Of a stretch of DNA of 64,000 bases, positions 1-10,650 are shown in pieces. Made by a program: the position numbers and the translations under genes. Each line of letters starts with the position of its first letter. Position 1 is the stretch's first letter. The notes below the pieces were generated by a model, which had not been told where the DNA came from, made no database searches, and was given only the letters and a program-made list of their open reading frames with translations. This DNA comes from Chytriomyces cf. hyalinus JEL632. Lineage: Eukaryota > Chytridiomycota > Chytridiomycetes > Chytridiales > Chytriomycetaceae. The stretch spans positions 27,722 through 91,721 of the forward strand of contig JAIWWG010000109.1 of assembly GCA_025435555.1 (NCBI GenBank), read 5' to 3'.

Positions 1-1000
1 CTGTCCACACGCACATGCGCTACAAGGGACGCCATGCTGACCCAGCCCCCGCTGACGCCCACTGCAAACTCGTTCCAAGACAGAGACTGTGTCTCATTGA
101 TGGCCTTAACTGGCGTCCACTGTTTCGAGGGTGTCGTAGATGCTGTGCGAGTCTGAATCGCCCCAAGCTGACGGAGGTAGGTGCTGACATCTCTATGGCA
201 GTGAATTCGAGCCCCATCCATGATCCAGATTGAGTTTCGACCTGGAAACTGTTGCACTTTTCCACTGTGCAATGCAAAGTCGCGGCACACCTCCACAAAT
301 GATGCTCTATCAAAAGTCCCTTCTGTGTATACTGTTTCAAGCAATCCATAAGCGCCTGTGAAACAAGCCAGAGACACTCTCGGAAGTCTCGTAAATTCTG
401 CCCCTCTGACAACCCTTTTCCCCCTTGAGTGCATACCCTCGTTTACACCACATATCCCGATTGTCAAAAGAAACCTCATCATAAAACACAAGTTGTGACA
501 TAGTCCACTGCAGCAAGTTCAGCTCAGAAGTATACCGGACTATATCATCAAGATTGACGTTTATTGCCCACCGTTCTAAAACCTTTTTAAACTGTTTAGA
601 ACGTCAATGCAAAACCAAACATTTTTTCAGATACCTTCCATGTGAGCCCAGCATCATGCATTATTGTCCATACAGTTGTTAAACTGATTGGACTATCCCA
701 CTTTGCAACATATGCTGATCCCACCTCATCTAAAAAGGACAATGGGTTTGCTGTTACGTATCTGACTAGCCACTCCCTTCTTTCAGTACTGTGTTTGCTG
801 TAGACTTTTTCCCGCTGTTTTCTTGATACTGTTCCATCTCTATCGTAGTGTCTGACCCAAATATTCACGCATTGCGGGGTTTTGTGGAGAAGCCTTGCAA
901 CCTCTGTTGCAGGTAAGTTGAGGTAATGGTACATATACAGAGCATGCATCTTTGTATTCTCAGTAGCTTGCGTGCTGGAAACTGCTTTCAAAATGCTCAT
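1..1000 (-). pseudogene. Tc1/mariner-like DDE transposase remnant, cut by the left edge
   Basis: Read on the minus strand, an open frame from 1000 to 596 encodes a helix-turn-helix N-terminus (LPATEVARLL, TPQCVNIWVRHY) typical of Tc1/mariner-type and IS630-like transposases. The frame then shifts and coding similarity continues toward position 1. A first catalytic strand is visible (VFYDEVSFDNRDMW, about 490-440) and, after another frame change near 415, a second (IWIMDGARIHCHRDV, about 235-190), which carries the expected second aspartate. The third acidic residue lies beyond the window or is lost. At least two frame changes make a working protein unlikely; one could be an unspliced intron. 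No terminal repeats were found. Confidence 0.65.
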
Positions 1001-1586
1001 CTGCTCATTTTAAATGCATTTGCTCTTTTAGTGCCATGAAATTCCCAAAATGTCCTTGCCATGCTGGCCTCTGACACCCCCACCACTGCCAGATGCTCAC
1101 CTGTGACTGCAAGATTGATGGCACCGCTTGTGTGTAGATCGTTTTCGCAGGCTGGCTGGCTGCAATGGTGGTGCAAGGGTTGTATAAGTGACTGCACATG
1201 TCTTGATCATGTGAAAGGCCTCCAATAAGAGGTGTTTGGAGTGCATTGTGGCTCTGACTTACTATAAAATATCGATTCTGAGATGCCTGGTGGTCTAAGA
1301 TGCTCTTTTGGTGACAAAGGGGTGACTGCTGGCTTTTTTGCTCCCTTTCGACTGCTGCTTTTTTTCAAATGCACCCAGAAAATTTGGAGAAAAAGCAGCA
1401 ATATCGAGTCCATAAAATCGAGATCAGGAGATACTCACACTTTGATATCTTGAAAAACTGTTTTGAGCAGTATTTGAAAAAGCAGGGCACCATTTGAAAT
1501 ACAGATTAAGAAAAGAGCCCTTTTATTGGTGAAGACAAATGGTGAACTATAAAGTTGAACAATAAAGGTGAACAATAATCAATTTA

Positions 1587-2225
1587 TTATGCACCGCGAG
1601 CAAGATGCGCTTGATAGTCCACCCACATTGCGTCTGCAATACCATCCCGCCATGTCCAGGGCTCCACCACTTCAACAACCTCCTCATCCTCCAAGTCCAT
1701 ATCCGAATCCGAATCCGAATCCTCCTCCACTGCATCCACAAAAGAATCAGAACCAAAATTGATACAAATAATATTAAAAAGAATAGGGAGAGCAATGGCA
1801 AGGTCACGCTGAATTTCGAGGGAAAAGGGCCGCATCGCCTTCACAATGGGGAACCGCTTTGACAGGCATCCAAAGATTCGCTCAATGACATTTCACAGCT
1901 GCACGTGTCGAAGGTTGAAAAGCTCTTTCTTGTTGACAGGTCTGCAAGATGAAAGCATCAGCAGTTAAATAATACAAATTGAAATGAACCACTGACTGTG
2001 TGTCTGCTTGTCATCATTCCTTTAGATGATAACGCGCACCTTGATATGGGACCAGGACCTTGTTAGTCATAGAGTAGCCAGCATCTGCAACTGTCAGGTA
2101 CAGAGAAAGACCGTGTCGTCAGCGCATCATTGAGAACCCGTCTGTCATGAGCGCTTCCCTCCCACCCGGCATGGATGTACTGGAACAGCATACCGAACCC
2201 GCAAACTACCCCTGCCGAAAAGGCT
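1587..2225 (-). pseudogene. PIF/Harbinger-type (DDE_Tnp_4) transposase remnant
   Basis: The minus strand contains the three hallmark blocks of PIF/Harbinger nucleases in the right order: HAGWEGSAHDRRVL (about 2195-2150), VADAGYSMTNKVLVPY followed by RYHLKE (about 2095-2030), and ERIFGCLSKRFPIVK (about 1890-1840), then an acidic Asp/Ser/Glu tail ending at 1587. In this family the blocks carry the catalytic acidic residues. The blocks lie in different frames, separated by short stretches that could be introns, and the N-terminal part upstream of 2225 is missing or replaced by unrelated sequence. It is therefore a truncated copy. No partner Myb/SANT gene was seen nearby. Confidence 0.7.
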
Positions 2226-2309
2226 CCAGCTCCCACTGATCCAGCTCTTCTCAACGCTCTCAACCAAGTTGTGAATTGCATGGACCATCCCATCGAGAAC
2301 GAGAAGGGA

Positions 2310-3205
2310 GCATGTTGAATATCAGTCTCAAGTGATGGAGCACTGTTTACTTCAATAAAGGTTAATTCTCCCCAATTCATCTCTTATTCTCTACTGCAGA
2401 TAAAGAAGAGTCCTGCACCTCACCATTCCACCAACCTCAATACAAATGGGCATGAATTATGACATTGAGTAGGGTAAACGTCTAGTTGATACTATAACAA
2501 GGAATGAATACACGAATACTCGTATTCTATAAAGGGTGCAGACTTGTAGATGACGATAGCTTATTCCACTACATGATTTCAACTATTCTTGCTCTGATCA
2601 AGCATAAACATGGTTGGAAAGCAAATGTTTAGAATTTATATGATTCTGGCATAGCTGTTAAGGTTCGCGACCACAGACCTGCAGGTCACTGGTTCAACCC
2701 ACACTGCTGCCAACTTCATGCAGCTATCTTCTGATCTTTATAGGGAAATAAGCAGAAGAAGAGGAAATAGAAATCACCTTAGACAAGTATTCTATTACCA
2801 CTTTTGTATGACTAATATGTCAAGCCAGTCAAGCAATTAATCAATAACCTTACCCACTGTGGGGATATTGATTATAATTGACAAGCCTTTGCTGTCAGCC
2901 CAGTTCTGATTAATGAATCAGCCTGAAAACTGATTTGTGAGCAATGACTCACTTTTTCAGCAATTTCAAACTGGAAAATGACAAATGAGTGATTTCACAT
3001 CCATAATGACTTTTCTGACTGAAAATCTCAATTATGACAAATGAAATGGAAAAAAAGGTGGCTGAGAAGTGAAATTGAAGAAAGCCTAATTAGATTTTAT
3101 GGGAGACAAAAATGTATATAAGGAGAGCTGTTTTGATGTGTTGTGATTCACCCTTAAGATAATAAATACTTATCAGCCCAAGTTCAAAACCAAACAAACT
3201 TGGCA
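2310..3205 (+). repeat. Dispersed ~880-bp repeat, copy 1 (copy 2 inverted at 40.3-41.2 kb)
   Basis: This stretch matches the reverse complement of 40310-41160 almost throughout, with scattered substitutions and small indels. Shared landmarks include tattgattataattgacaa and the closing gatgtgttgtgattcaccc with its inverted counterpart. It holds no long reading frame. It could be a non-autonomous element or the untranslated end of a larger one. No clear terminal inverted repeats or target duplications were recognised. Confidence 0.7.
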
Positions 3206-3259
3206 GCAGGAATCCAAGAGATACCGCTGATTTTGAAATCAGTGGTACGAGTCTGAGAG

Positions 3260-3725
3260 GTACGTTGGGTGGCATGAAAAGCGCTGATCTGGACACTCAA
3301 ATGAATGCAGATGTCATTGTGTCCACGTACAACTTTTTGTGCAAAGGAATCTCCATTTGGGGACTCAGCAGTATTTGTTTCGCGAGTCCAAAGAAGGATG
3401 TTGTGCAGAGTCTTGGCCGTATATACCGCAAAATACACTCTGTGAGACCTCTTGTCTTGGACATATTGGACACTCCTCTTTGTGGACAAGAGCGCACTCG
3501 CATCGAAATTTACAAGACTGAACTGTATGGCAATGTCACAATCCTGTAGCAAGTTTTGATCGAAAATATCCACCTGATTCCGACGCTTTGGAGGAACATG
3601 TCCAAATCTGCCAACACAATTCCGAACGCAGCAACGCATCCTCTGCTGAAGAACACTTGATTCATCCGCAAGTTCACCTCCGCCGAATTCCGAAGCTCAA
3701 CCGCCTCAGACAAACGATTTAAGCG
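3260..3725 (+). pseudogene. SF2 helicase C-terminal fragment of large-DNA-virus (NCLDV) type
   Basis: The plus-strand frame starting near 3262 reads GGMKSADLD, then NADVIVSTYNF, a gap, FASPKKDVVQSLGRIYRK, and PLVLDILD. This is the C-terminal RecA domain, including motif VI (QSLGRIYRK), of the superfamily-2 helicases carried by nucleocytoplasmic large DNA viruses, where xGGMK, ASPKxDVxQSxGRxxR and PLVxDxxD are recurrent. A stop at 3547-3549 ends this frame; an acidic, Asn/Glu-rich tail continues in another frame to about 3720. The ATPase half is absent, so this is a fragment. Cellular SF2 helicases are an alternative, but the SPKKDVVQSLGRI block favours a viral-type origin. Confidence 0.6.
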
Positions 3726-4071
3726 AAGCAGATGATGCGCCTGCTGGGACTCCAGAGAGACCAAATGGAACCAGCTAAAACTGCTTTTACTGACCGCAAA
3801 TTGCTCGTATGTATAACCTTGACCAATGCCGTGCAAATTCGAATCCAGCAGTAATCCCAAAAAGCCAACTAAAAGGATTCCCCATTCTGGATCATTGCCT
3901 TCTTCACATAATCATCAATCGCCATTGCCGTTGACACCAGATCCCAAGAGCAACTTGTGGCCAAATATGCTTGAAATATAACATCCCAAAATACATAACT
4001 ATTATTGACAATCGAAAAAAAAAAAAATAAAACATGTCAAAAAAAAACAGAGCGGCAGAGCGAGCGACCAT

Positions 4072-5908
4072 TCAGAACTGCCCGCATGGAATGCTGTCTT
4101 TTCCCTGACATTTCGCAGTCTTGAAAGATGATGTAGCAATGTTCGAATAATGTTGAATAAACTTGTCCACGTCCCCAGAGAAGTGGTACTGTAAGCAGCC
4201 CATGATTGGGTGGCATTGGTTAACAAATGAGCAGGCACCTTCAGTGAGATCAGAACCAGAAGGTGCGCTGGCCAGAATTTCGCTGATCTTTTGCACTTTC
4301 GCAGCTCCTTGTAAACCCTTCACTGTCTCTTGCTCCTTCAGATCATTCTTGCCACCTCACTTTTGCTTCAAAGGAAGAGCCACTGTTGGCTGCACAAGTG
4401 GGGCAGGTGCAGCTCTCTCAACAATAATTGTCTGTCTGTGACTAATCCTTTGCTCAGTTGAAAAGGGTGGCTGAGAGTTCAATTGTGCAGTTGATGTCAT
4501 TGGGTTCATTTCAATGCTCTGAGAAGATAAATGCGGCAGATTGACTGTGCTTGTGTCGGTGTTTGTGTTGGGAGCCATTGCTGCTTTATGTTAAAGCTGC
4601 AATTGAATAACTAACCATCGTCACCTTGTTGCTCATGTGTGTGTTGTTCCAATGCAACTGCTGAGTGTCCCAATTGGTTGTTGATTGTTATTGTGTTCAT
4701 CTGACTGACATCCGCACCATCTCCATCCTCCTCCTCATCATGATCAATCTGAATTACAACTGGCTCAACCCCTGTGTTCTGATATGTTGCCTCTGTCAAA
4801 ATTCGCGAATAGAGAATGTTTAACTTTGCTGCAGTTAATGGATCCACAGTACTCAGAAGCTGATTCAGTTCTTGCCTCAGTGTTTTTGTTCTTGACACGT
4901 TCAAAATAGTGTTTGAAATGTAGATTGGCATGACAACAGGATTATCCATTGCAACCTTGCAATCATGAGTAATAAACTTGACTGCAACTGAGCAGATGCT
5001 TTTGTCAGCAAGAATTCCCAGGTCATGAGCTCGATTCACGCTGTGCGTAAGCTGAAGATCTTGGACAAAAATGGGCCTGAACTTTGGTGCCACAAGTGCT
5101 CCCTCATTTCCATTTCAAACATTTACAACAGCCATCAAGCTCAATGCATCTCTTTTGTAGTGTGTGCCCATGGCTGCAGATTTGTGTCTTGCACATTTGA
5201 ACCCCCCAATATGACAGCAGATATCCCGTTTCCTCATGGTATGTGTGCCAAATGGCCCACTCCGGTAAGGAATACTAATGGCGCATGTGGACTTGATTCA
5301 ACTGAGAACAGTTTCATATGAAATTCCCTCTTTGCAGTGGATGCGGCAACTTGGATCATTTTTGTGAGCTTTCACAATACGGTCCAGCTCATTGCATGAC
5401 GGAAATAGATAGCCACTAGATATTCCTGTCAGATAGATCCATGCCAGAAGATGCTTCAATGGGGCTTTATGCCATCATGTTTTTCACATCAATGTTCCTG
5501 CAGGGATTTCCCCTTCTCCACAGATGAGGCACACCTCTCCTGCAGAGTTGGCTGTCATGATCTCCCAGCAATGCACACATGTATTGCAGGCCTGTCAATG
5601 ATGAATGTTGTTCAATGCATATAATAAAACCCAACTATTAAACCCATACCATTGATGTGCTTTGCATACGCAAGAAGAGAATTGTCTTTGAGGGGCTTGC
5701 TGCCATGTGCAGGAACAGGGGTTGCGCTTTGCGTCAAGCTGAGCCATTCAAGTGAAGCCTTGATCCCAACATCCATTGCTGCTTGATATACCGACTGGAT
5801 CTTGAACCGCTGATTGACTTTGCCACTTTGCAGAATTTGTGTTGTGCATTTAGGAACAACCTCCTTGTCTGGTTCAGCCATCAGACATTGTTTACGGATG
5901 ACAGGCAC
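4072..5908 (-). pseudogene. Crypton-like tyrosine recombinase, decayed
   Basis: The minus strand encodes a protein of the tyrosine-recombinase type found in Crypton elements and related fungal and oomycete genes. Order: an N-terminal DNA-binding-like part (NSLLAYAKHIN, then after an intron GLQYMCALLGDHDSQL), the catalytic region APLKHLLAWIYLTG-ISSGYLFPS, then SYETVLS, GPFGTHTMRKRD (the H-x-x-R box), ARHKSAAMGTHYKRDA (second His and the tyrosine nucleophile), followed by a Gln/Asn-rich C-terminus to 4072. The first catalytic arginine, expected in the LTGxRSGYLF context, reads as serine. There is one frame change near 5480 and in-frame TGA codons at about 5310, 5110 and 4359, so the copy looks dead. 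An intron joins the exons around 4613/4578. Confidence 0.6.
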
Positions 5909-6624
5909 TGTTTATTGGTTCATGTCCAAAAATTGGGTTCAGGTTGAGCATATTTCAACAATATTTATATTGTTCTTGCTGTTTTGTATATATGACTAGT
6001 TTCTAAATTAAGTTTCCCAAGTTTCCCAAATGCTACAGCACACAAAAAAAGTGGGAAACCTGGGAAGACACCATGAAATTTGACCAATTTCACATATAAA
6101 AAATGGGGAGATGTTGGGAAACTTGGCCCTGACTTTAAGGATGTGGTTAAGCAACTTCTCCACAATCACCAAGAACAAGAAGAAAAACCACAGACAGGAA
6201 TATTCCCATTTGTGATATGGACAAGGGCGATCTAACCCAGGAGTAAGTGGATCTGGATGAAGAAGACAATTGGAGCACTCGGTCCCAAGCCACCAGTGGC
6301 CGGAAATGTCAAAGAATGTTCTGCAACACCACCACCCAAACTCAAGACATGTTTTATTTTTGAAGAAGCGGATGACAATGAACAAGTTCAACCTCTGCCA
6401 ATGCGGCCATATTGTCAGCTCCCTCCAACTCGAATCAGACTTGTTGCAGACCATGGTCAAGGTGGACCACTGGTTCTCATTATGTACTCTATACAATAAA
6501 GATAGTGAACTTTATGTACATGAAGAGCAGTAGACATCACTTCTACAGCAAGCACAACAAAAAGCAGAACCCACACGTGCTGATTGCACAAGGCTAGTGA
6601 AGTTATTTCCAATTAACTCCATCA
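5909..6624. other. Repetitive spacer without a convincing gene
   Basis: No coding similarity was recognised. Around 6448-6510 lies the block ggtcaaggtggaccactggt followed by a tgtactc word and an AATAAAG-like signal. The same block recurs at 41.36-41.42 kb and, inverted, at 51.41-51.48 kb, so this is a member of a dispersed repeat family. Confidence 0.5.
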
Positions 6625-6700
6625 CTTATTTAGCGCAGTGGTTAAGACATAATGGTTGGCACAATTGAACCACGGTTCAATACCCATCACCGACTTTCAT
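6625..6700 (+). repeat. tRNA-derived (SINE-like) RNA polymerase III head
   Basis: A consensus-like A box, TAGCGCAGTGGTTAAG (6631-6646), is followed 27 bases later by a perfect-looking B box, GGTTCAATACC (6674-6684). This spacing and sequence fit the internal promoter of a tRNA gene. I could not fold a full cloverleaf with an intact acceptor stem, so a SINE head or tRNA pseudogene is more likely than a functional tRNA. Confidence 0.45.
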
Positions 6701-6779
6701 TGTTTTGACCACTAGCACTTACCTGAGCCTCTAGCAACACTGCCAGGCTGTTGAACTCTGTTAACACACACCACTTGAG

Positions 6780-6940
6780 GTCCTCACCACACCATCAAGG
6801 GTGTCGAATCTATCCTCTATAGAAAACCAGTCGTACTGCACACACATCCAAACACCTTGGCTGAAAACACATACAGTACATAGCTTATGTAGTTGAAACA
6901 AAGGTTTGAGCCTGGATGGGCGCTATTTGAGAAGTAGGGA
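6780..6940 (+). repeat. Dispersed repeat family member (others at 41.7-41.9 kb and 63.9-64.0 kb)
   Basis: The segment shares tagttgaaacaaaggtttga followed by gcctgga, plus an upstream block beginning ctcacca, with 41720-41885 in the same orientation. Its core recurs inverted at the right edge of the window (63940-64000). No coding content. Confidence 0.6.
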
Positions 6941-7103
6941 TCACCAGACCCTCTGGAACAGAGGGGATCAGGGATCTGAATACAGTACACAAAGTAAAAC
7001 GAGAACGCTGCAATGTGCAGACATGGTAGGCAGCACTACCAGTCAGCATTCGATAGCCAGGCATCAGGGCTACCGCTGCCAGGTGCAGCGGTCACGCTAG
7101 CAG

Positions 7104-7735
7104 GTGTTGGGCATCACTCAGAGTCACTTTGTACATTGGTTGGATAGTTTTCGATTTAATCACCAACAGAGCAGCACCAAGGCAAAAGAGCACTCTAGGG
7201 AACAATCTCCACGACTCATGGGCCCTGCCACCCAATTTGAGGTGATTTCACCCCCATGTGAAGGCTGGCTGTGCCCAAAAAGTGGAGATATGTCCCTTAA
7301 AGTCATGACAAACTGTTTTATGTGAAAAGGGTATAAAGGTAGCACCTCAGAATAGGCAATAAACATCAACTTGAACTACTACTCAAATTTATACCCATTG
7401 TACCGCATGCTAGACCCTCCTACACTGACAAGACTCCAATCAGTCCTTTGGCCAGCTCTTTGTTTGTGGAAACAGAAACAATTTCTGAATCTCTCTGAAT
7501 AAAATTTACATCTCTTTCATCACAACAATATATATACAGAGGTATCAAATCAATCAATTCAATTTACACGTGTCCTTTGGCTGGATGGTGACCCGTTTGT
7601 TGTTTGACTACCTTTTTTTGTTCCACCAACCACTTTTTTCTTGCCAGGGGTTGCTTTTTCAACACGTTTGACCCACATTCTTCTTTCTCCAGTTACCATC
7701 CCCTCTCTCTTTTCAATTGCCATATCACTCTTGAT
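7104..7735. other. Non-coding stretch, possibly LTR-like
   Basis: The sequence begins tgttgggcat and contains a TATA-like gggtataaagg near 7330 and aataaac near 7360, an arrangement reminiscent of a solo LTR. No matching partner LTR, primer-binding site or target duplication was found, so this stays a weak suggestion. I see no gene. Confidence 0.2.
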
Positions 7736-8372
7736 TCAAGCATAATTGTTGATGGTCTTTGAGATAATACCTTTTATCTTCAGCATGGCCCAGGCGACTT
7801 TGCAATTTTCCCTCAAATCTTTGAAGGCCACTGGAACAAGTACATCATCCATCGTAACACGCACAAAGAGTCCACCACCAGCATGGATCAAAAGAGATGT
7901 TGTCACAGCATATCCAGAGGCTCTAAAACCCCCAATCCTCAATCAATGCATTTTTTTAGAAGGAGATAGGTACATGAGCAACTCACCGTTACAACACTGT
8001 TCATTTCCATCAACCCATTCTTGATCAAAGATCACTTATTTTTGTCTTTGATTTCTTCAAGTTGCTTCACAGCATACAAATACAGTCCATGGATTGCTTG
8101 GAGCACAGCGTCTTTGTTTGAGATGCCCCACTTCCCATGTTTAATGAATTTATCCACAGTGAGAACGTTCCCTTCTTCAGGTGGTCCAGTCTGTACTTGA
8201 GAAGGTGTAAATGCACTCGTGGAGTGGCGTCATTGTCAGAGTCTGATAGAAGTGTCAGATCCATTGAGTTGAAGGTGATGCAGCAATAAGCAGAGCAAAG
8301 TACTCTTGAAATACTGTTTTCAATGTGTGGGATAACATACGGTGTGGGATAATATACAGTGTGGGATAACAT
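7736..8372 (-). pseudogene. Unidentified, broken coding remnant
   Basis: Two minus-strand blocks have protein-like composition: KFIKHGKWGISNKDAVLQAI (about 8140-8080) and GGLFVRVTMDDVLVPVAFKD (about 7880-7820), separated by a stop and by a gap that could be an intron (GT near 7993). I do not recognise the family. The frame is broken, and the neighbouring sequence is decayed mobile or viral material, so this is probably another relic. Confidence 0.25.
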
Positions 8373-8402
8373 ATGGTGTGGGATAACATATGGTGTGGGA
8401 AT
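8324..8402. repeat. 17-bp tandem repeat, about 4.5 units
   Basis: The unit gtgtgggataacatatg is repeated four to five times with one or two substitutions per unit. It lies in non-coding sequence. Confidence 0.8.
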
Positions 8403-8809
8403 GGTAATTGTGACTTGGCATTTTGCTGACTATCTGGACTAAAGTTGACAGCAAGGAGAGCATTCTGGAATAATTCTGGAATACTGAGGCAGATTGAAAG
8501 TATATTACAAATGTGCTTATTTTCTCCATGGGCTGCAATATTGAGCTGAAGCAGTGAAGACAACCTACATGTTTGATTTTCGGACAAGACATTCAATCAG
8601 CATTTTCAAAGTGAACAAATTGATTCAGAGCATTTGGGTTGCAATGAAAGTCCAGATTCAGCATTGGTCATGCCTGCCCAAAAAATACATGTGTTTTCAA
8701 CAACTCCTGAATCAGAGCCAATTCATTTTTTGAAAGTGACGGGTCACATCCTCATTGTTGACAATGGATCTCGCAGTTCGCAGGTCCCAGCAATACCCGT
8801 GTTTTCAGG

Positions 8810-9373
8810 TCAAGCAAGACTGCACAACTCAACAGGGGTGTTGAATTGAGTCAAGTACGTCAGGTGGTAGGTGGCCTCATCAATCATCCTGGGCACGCAC
8901 TGGCTGAGCAAGATTGTGTCCAGTTTTAGCATCTGTACTCGGATATGCCAAACTAGTTGTCTGGACGGAATCTCTAATTCTGCAGCCTCATCCGCATATC
9001 ACTCGTACACGCCCTCCATAGCCTGTGCTAGTAGTTGGACGTTGGGCTCGTTGACCGTGTAGCCAGAGTTCTTGAGAACGTTCTGTTGGCATAGTTTCTG
9101 CAGGGTGCGAATGTTGTGCGCAGAAAAAAATGTGCAGAATAACAAACTTGGCTCCATGTACAAATTCATCTTTACCTTGACTGACTCGAGCTCCGACGGC
9201 GTAAAAGGTGGGTCTAATGGATCGGCCAGCCTCAACTTTTCTGGCGATGCATTCAGCTGAATGTCTTTGGCTGGGTTTTGGAAGATGGAGGGGTGTTGAA
9301 GCGTGTAATTGTCCGACACCACTGAAAATGATCCAATCGACTCTTGATGCAGATCCATCTGTGTCTTTTGCAC
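8810..9373 (-). pseudogene. Virion structural protein of giant-virus (NCLDV) type, interrupted by one TGA
   Basis: The minus-strand frame from 9373 reads to a TGA at about 8999 and continues in the same frame to a TGA at 8810, about 187 codons. The C-terminal half has the pattern FFSAHNIRTLQKLCQQNVLK, GYTVNEPNVQLLAQAMEGVY, then IPSRQLVWHIRVQMLKLD, VPRMIDEATYHLTYL and a closing TPVEL. NCLDV minor virion proteins share this layout: a helix that begins with a short FS-x-N motif, a polar N-x-L-x-x-x-M block, a LN-like helix, and a final YxxYL before a Pro-rich end. The family call is from memory of that pattern, not from a search. Read with the helicase piece at 3.3 kb and the basic protein at 10 kb, it suggests an integrated viral segment. 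Confidence 0.5.
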
Positions 9374-9720
9374 CTACCATCTCAATTTTTTTTACTCACA
9401 CTCACTTTCCTGCCCTTCTTTTTAGGACTGGAACTCGAGCGTTTTACGCATGGACTTTTCCGGAGATTCTTTTTCCGCCCCACCGTTAATGGGATCATCA
9501 GACTGTGAGCGCGTGACTTGGTGCTGCTACCACCAGCCGTTATTGCTTTTGCCCTTGATCAACTATCGCCATTGGGGGTGCGTTCTTGTCAAACTCGACA
9601 ATCACAGCCACTGGGTCCATGTTAAAGTGAATGTGGTGCATGATTCTTACAGCCACTGCCACGAAAAAAAATACTGCAAAATGGTTTATTGGTGTGATAC
9701 TTCATTTTTATTTGGCATGC

Positions 9721-10008
9721 TTCTTCTTCTTCTTCTTCTTCTTCTTCTTCTTCTTCTTCTTCTTCTTCTTCTTCTTCTTCTTCTTCTTCTTCTTCTTCTT
9801 CTTCTTCTTCTTCTTCTTCTTCTTCTTCTTCTTCTTCTTCTTCTTCTTCTTCTTCTTCTTCTTCTTCTTCTTCTTCTTCTTCTTCTTCTTCTTCTTCTTC
9901 TTCTTCTTCTTCTTCTTCTTCTTCTTCTTCTTCTTCTTCTTCTTCTTCTTCTTCTTCTTCTTCTTCTTCTTCTTCTTCTTCTTCTTCTTCTTCTTCTTCT
10001 TCTTCTTC
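9721..10008 (+). repeat. (TTC)96 / (GAA)96 microsatellite
   Basis: An uninterrupted run of 96 TTC triplets (288 bp) on the plus strand, GAA on the minus strand. It begins two bases beyond the stop codon of the minus-strand basic protein remnant at 10010-10601. Long open frames of poly-Leu, poly-Phe, poly-Glu or poly-Lys across it are artefacts of the repeat. Confidence 0.98.
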
Positions 10009-10009
10009 A

Positions 10010-10601
10010 CTCCTCACCAACCTCGATCTCGATTTCTTCCTTGACAGGGGGTCGGCCCATGGCTTCCTCCTCTCTCACAGAAATAACCCTGTCACTTGAC
10101 TTTGCCGCTGTCTTTGCTGTCTTTGTCACCTTTGGTTCTTTGGGTGTTTTTGGTGCTTTTGCGACCTTCACTTTTGCCACAGCAACCTCAACTGGAGCAC
10201 TGATCCCGACGGGAATTGGGTCAACCACCTTCATGTCCTGCTTCAAAGTTTTGAGTTCCATCGTGTACTTGAATGGGATTTTGATCTTTTGGGTTGAGAA
10301 CTCCACTGCCTTGTCGGCCGTATTCCTTTGCCTCTCCCGCTTTAGCAACCTCACGAATGGAGATTTCAATGGTACATAAGGGCGAGTCCTTGAACAAAAT
10401 TTTGCATGCATGATTTGTAGCCTTTCTTGCTGCCCTGGCTGGAGTACCCAAGGAATATCTGTCAAGCCATTCACGCCAAAAAAGTTTCAAAGTGTCAATC
10501 CAAGCACACTTCGCCTGTTTTGATGAGGACGCCGAAATGAAATTACTTGAACACGTACATTCCAAAAGCCATAAAGCAACGACAGGTAAAGCCGCAACCA
10601 A
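10010..10601 (-). pseudogene. Small basic protein remnant resembling a conserved NCLDV protein
   Basis: Read on the minus strand, one frame gives RYSLGTPARAARKATNHACK, then LCTIEISIREVAKAGEAKEY. A second frame picks up with QKIKIPFKYTMELKTLK and a Lys/Ala/Pro-rich tail (KAPKTPKEPKVTKTAK) ending in acidic residues at about 10010. A small protein with a TPxQAARKA start, an IxExxxxxxKxxxY middle and an IxYKYxxxxK end is recurrent in large DNA viruses. The frame change near 10300 breaks the gene. Function is unknown; DNA packaging is only a guess from the charge. Confidence 0.4.
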
Positions 10602-10650
10602 AGTTTACAACACGCGAATTTGGAAATGAGACGTTTTATTTTGCGAAAAA

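Noticed and set aside
3184-3639. 151-codon minus-strand frame over the helicase fragment
   Set aside because: The plus-strand reading has recognisable helicase motifs; the minus frame has none and is its shadow.
7104-7435. Solo LTR (TG...CA limits with TATA-like and AATAAA-like signals)
   Set aside because: No direct flank duplication and no partner or related LTR in the window; signals of this kind occur by chance in AT-rich DNA.
9450-10379. Long frames across the TTC tract (poly-Leu, poly-Phe, poly-Glu, poly-Lys)
   Set aside because: They are by-products of a triplet repeat that is open in several frames; the only coding signal is the minus-strand basic protein remnant, which ends before the tract.
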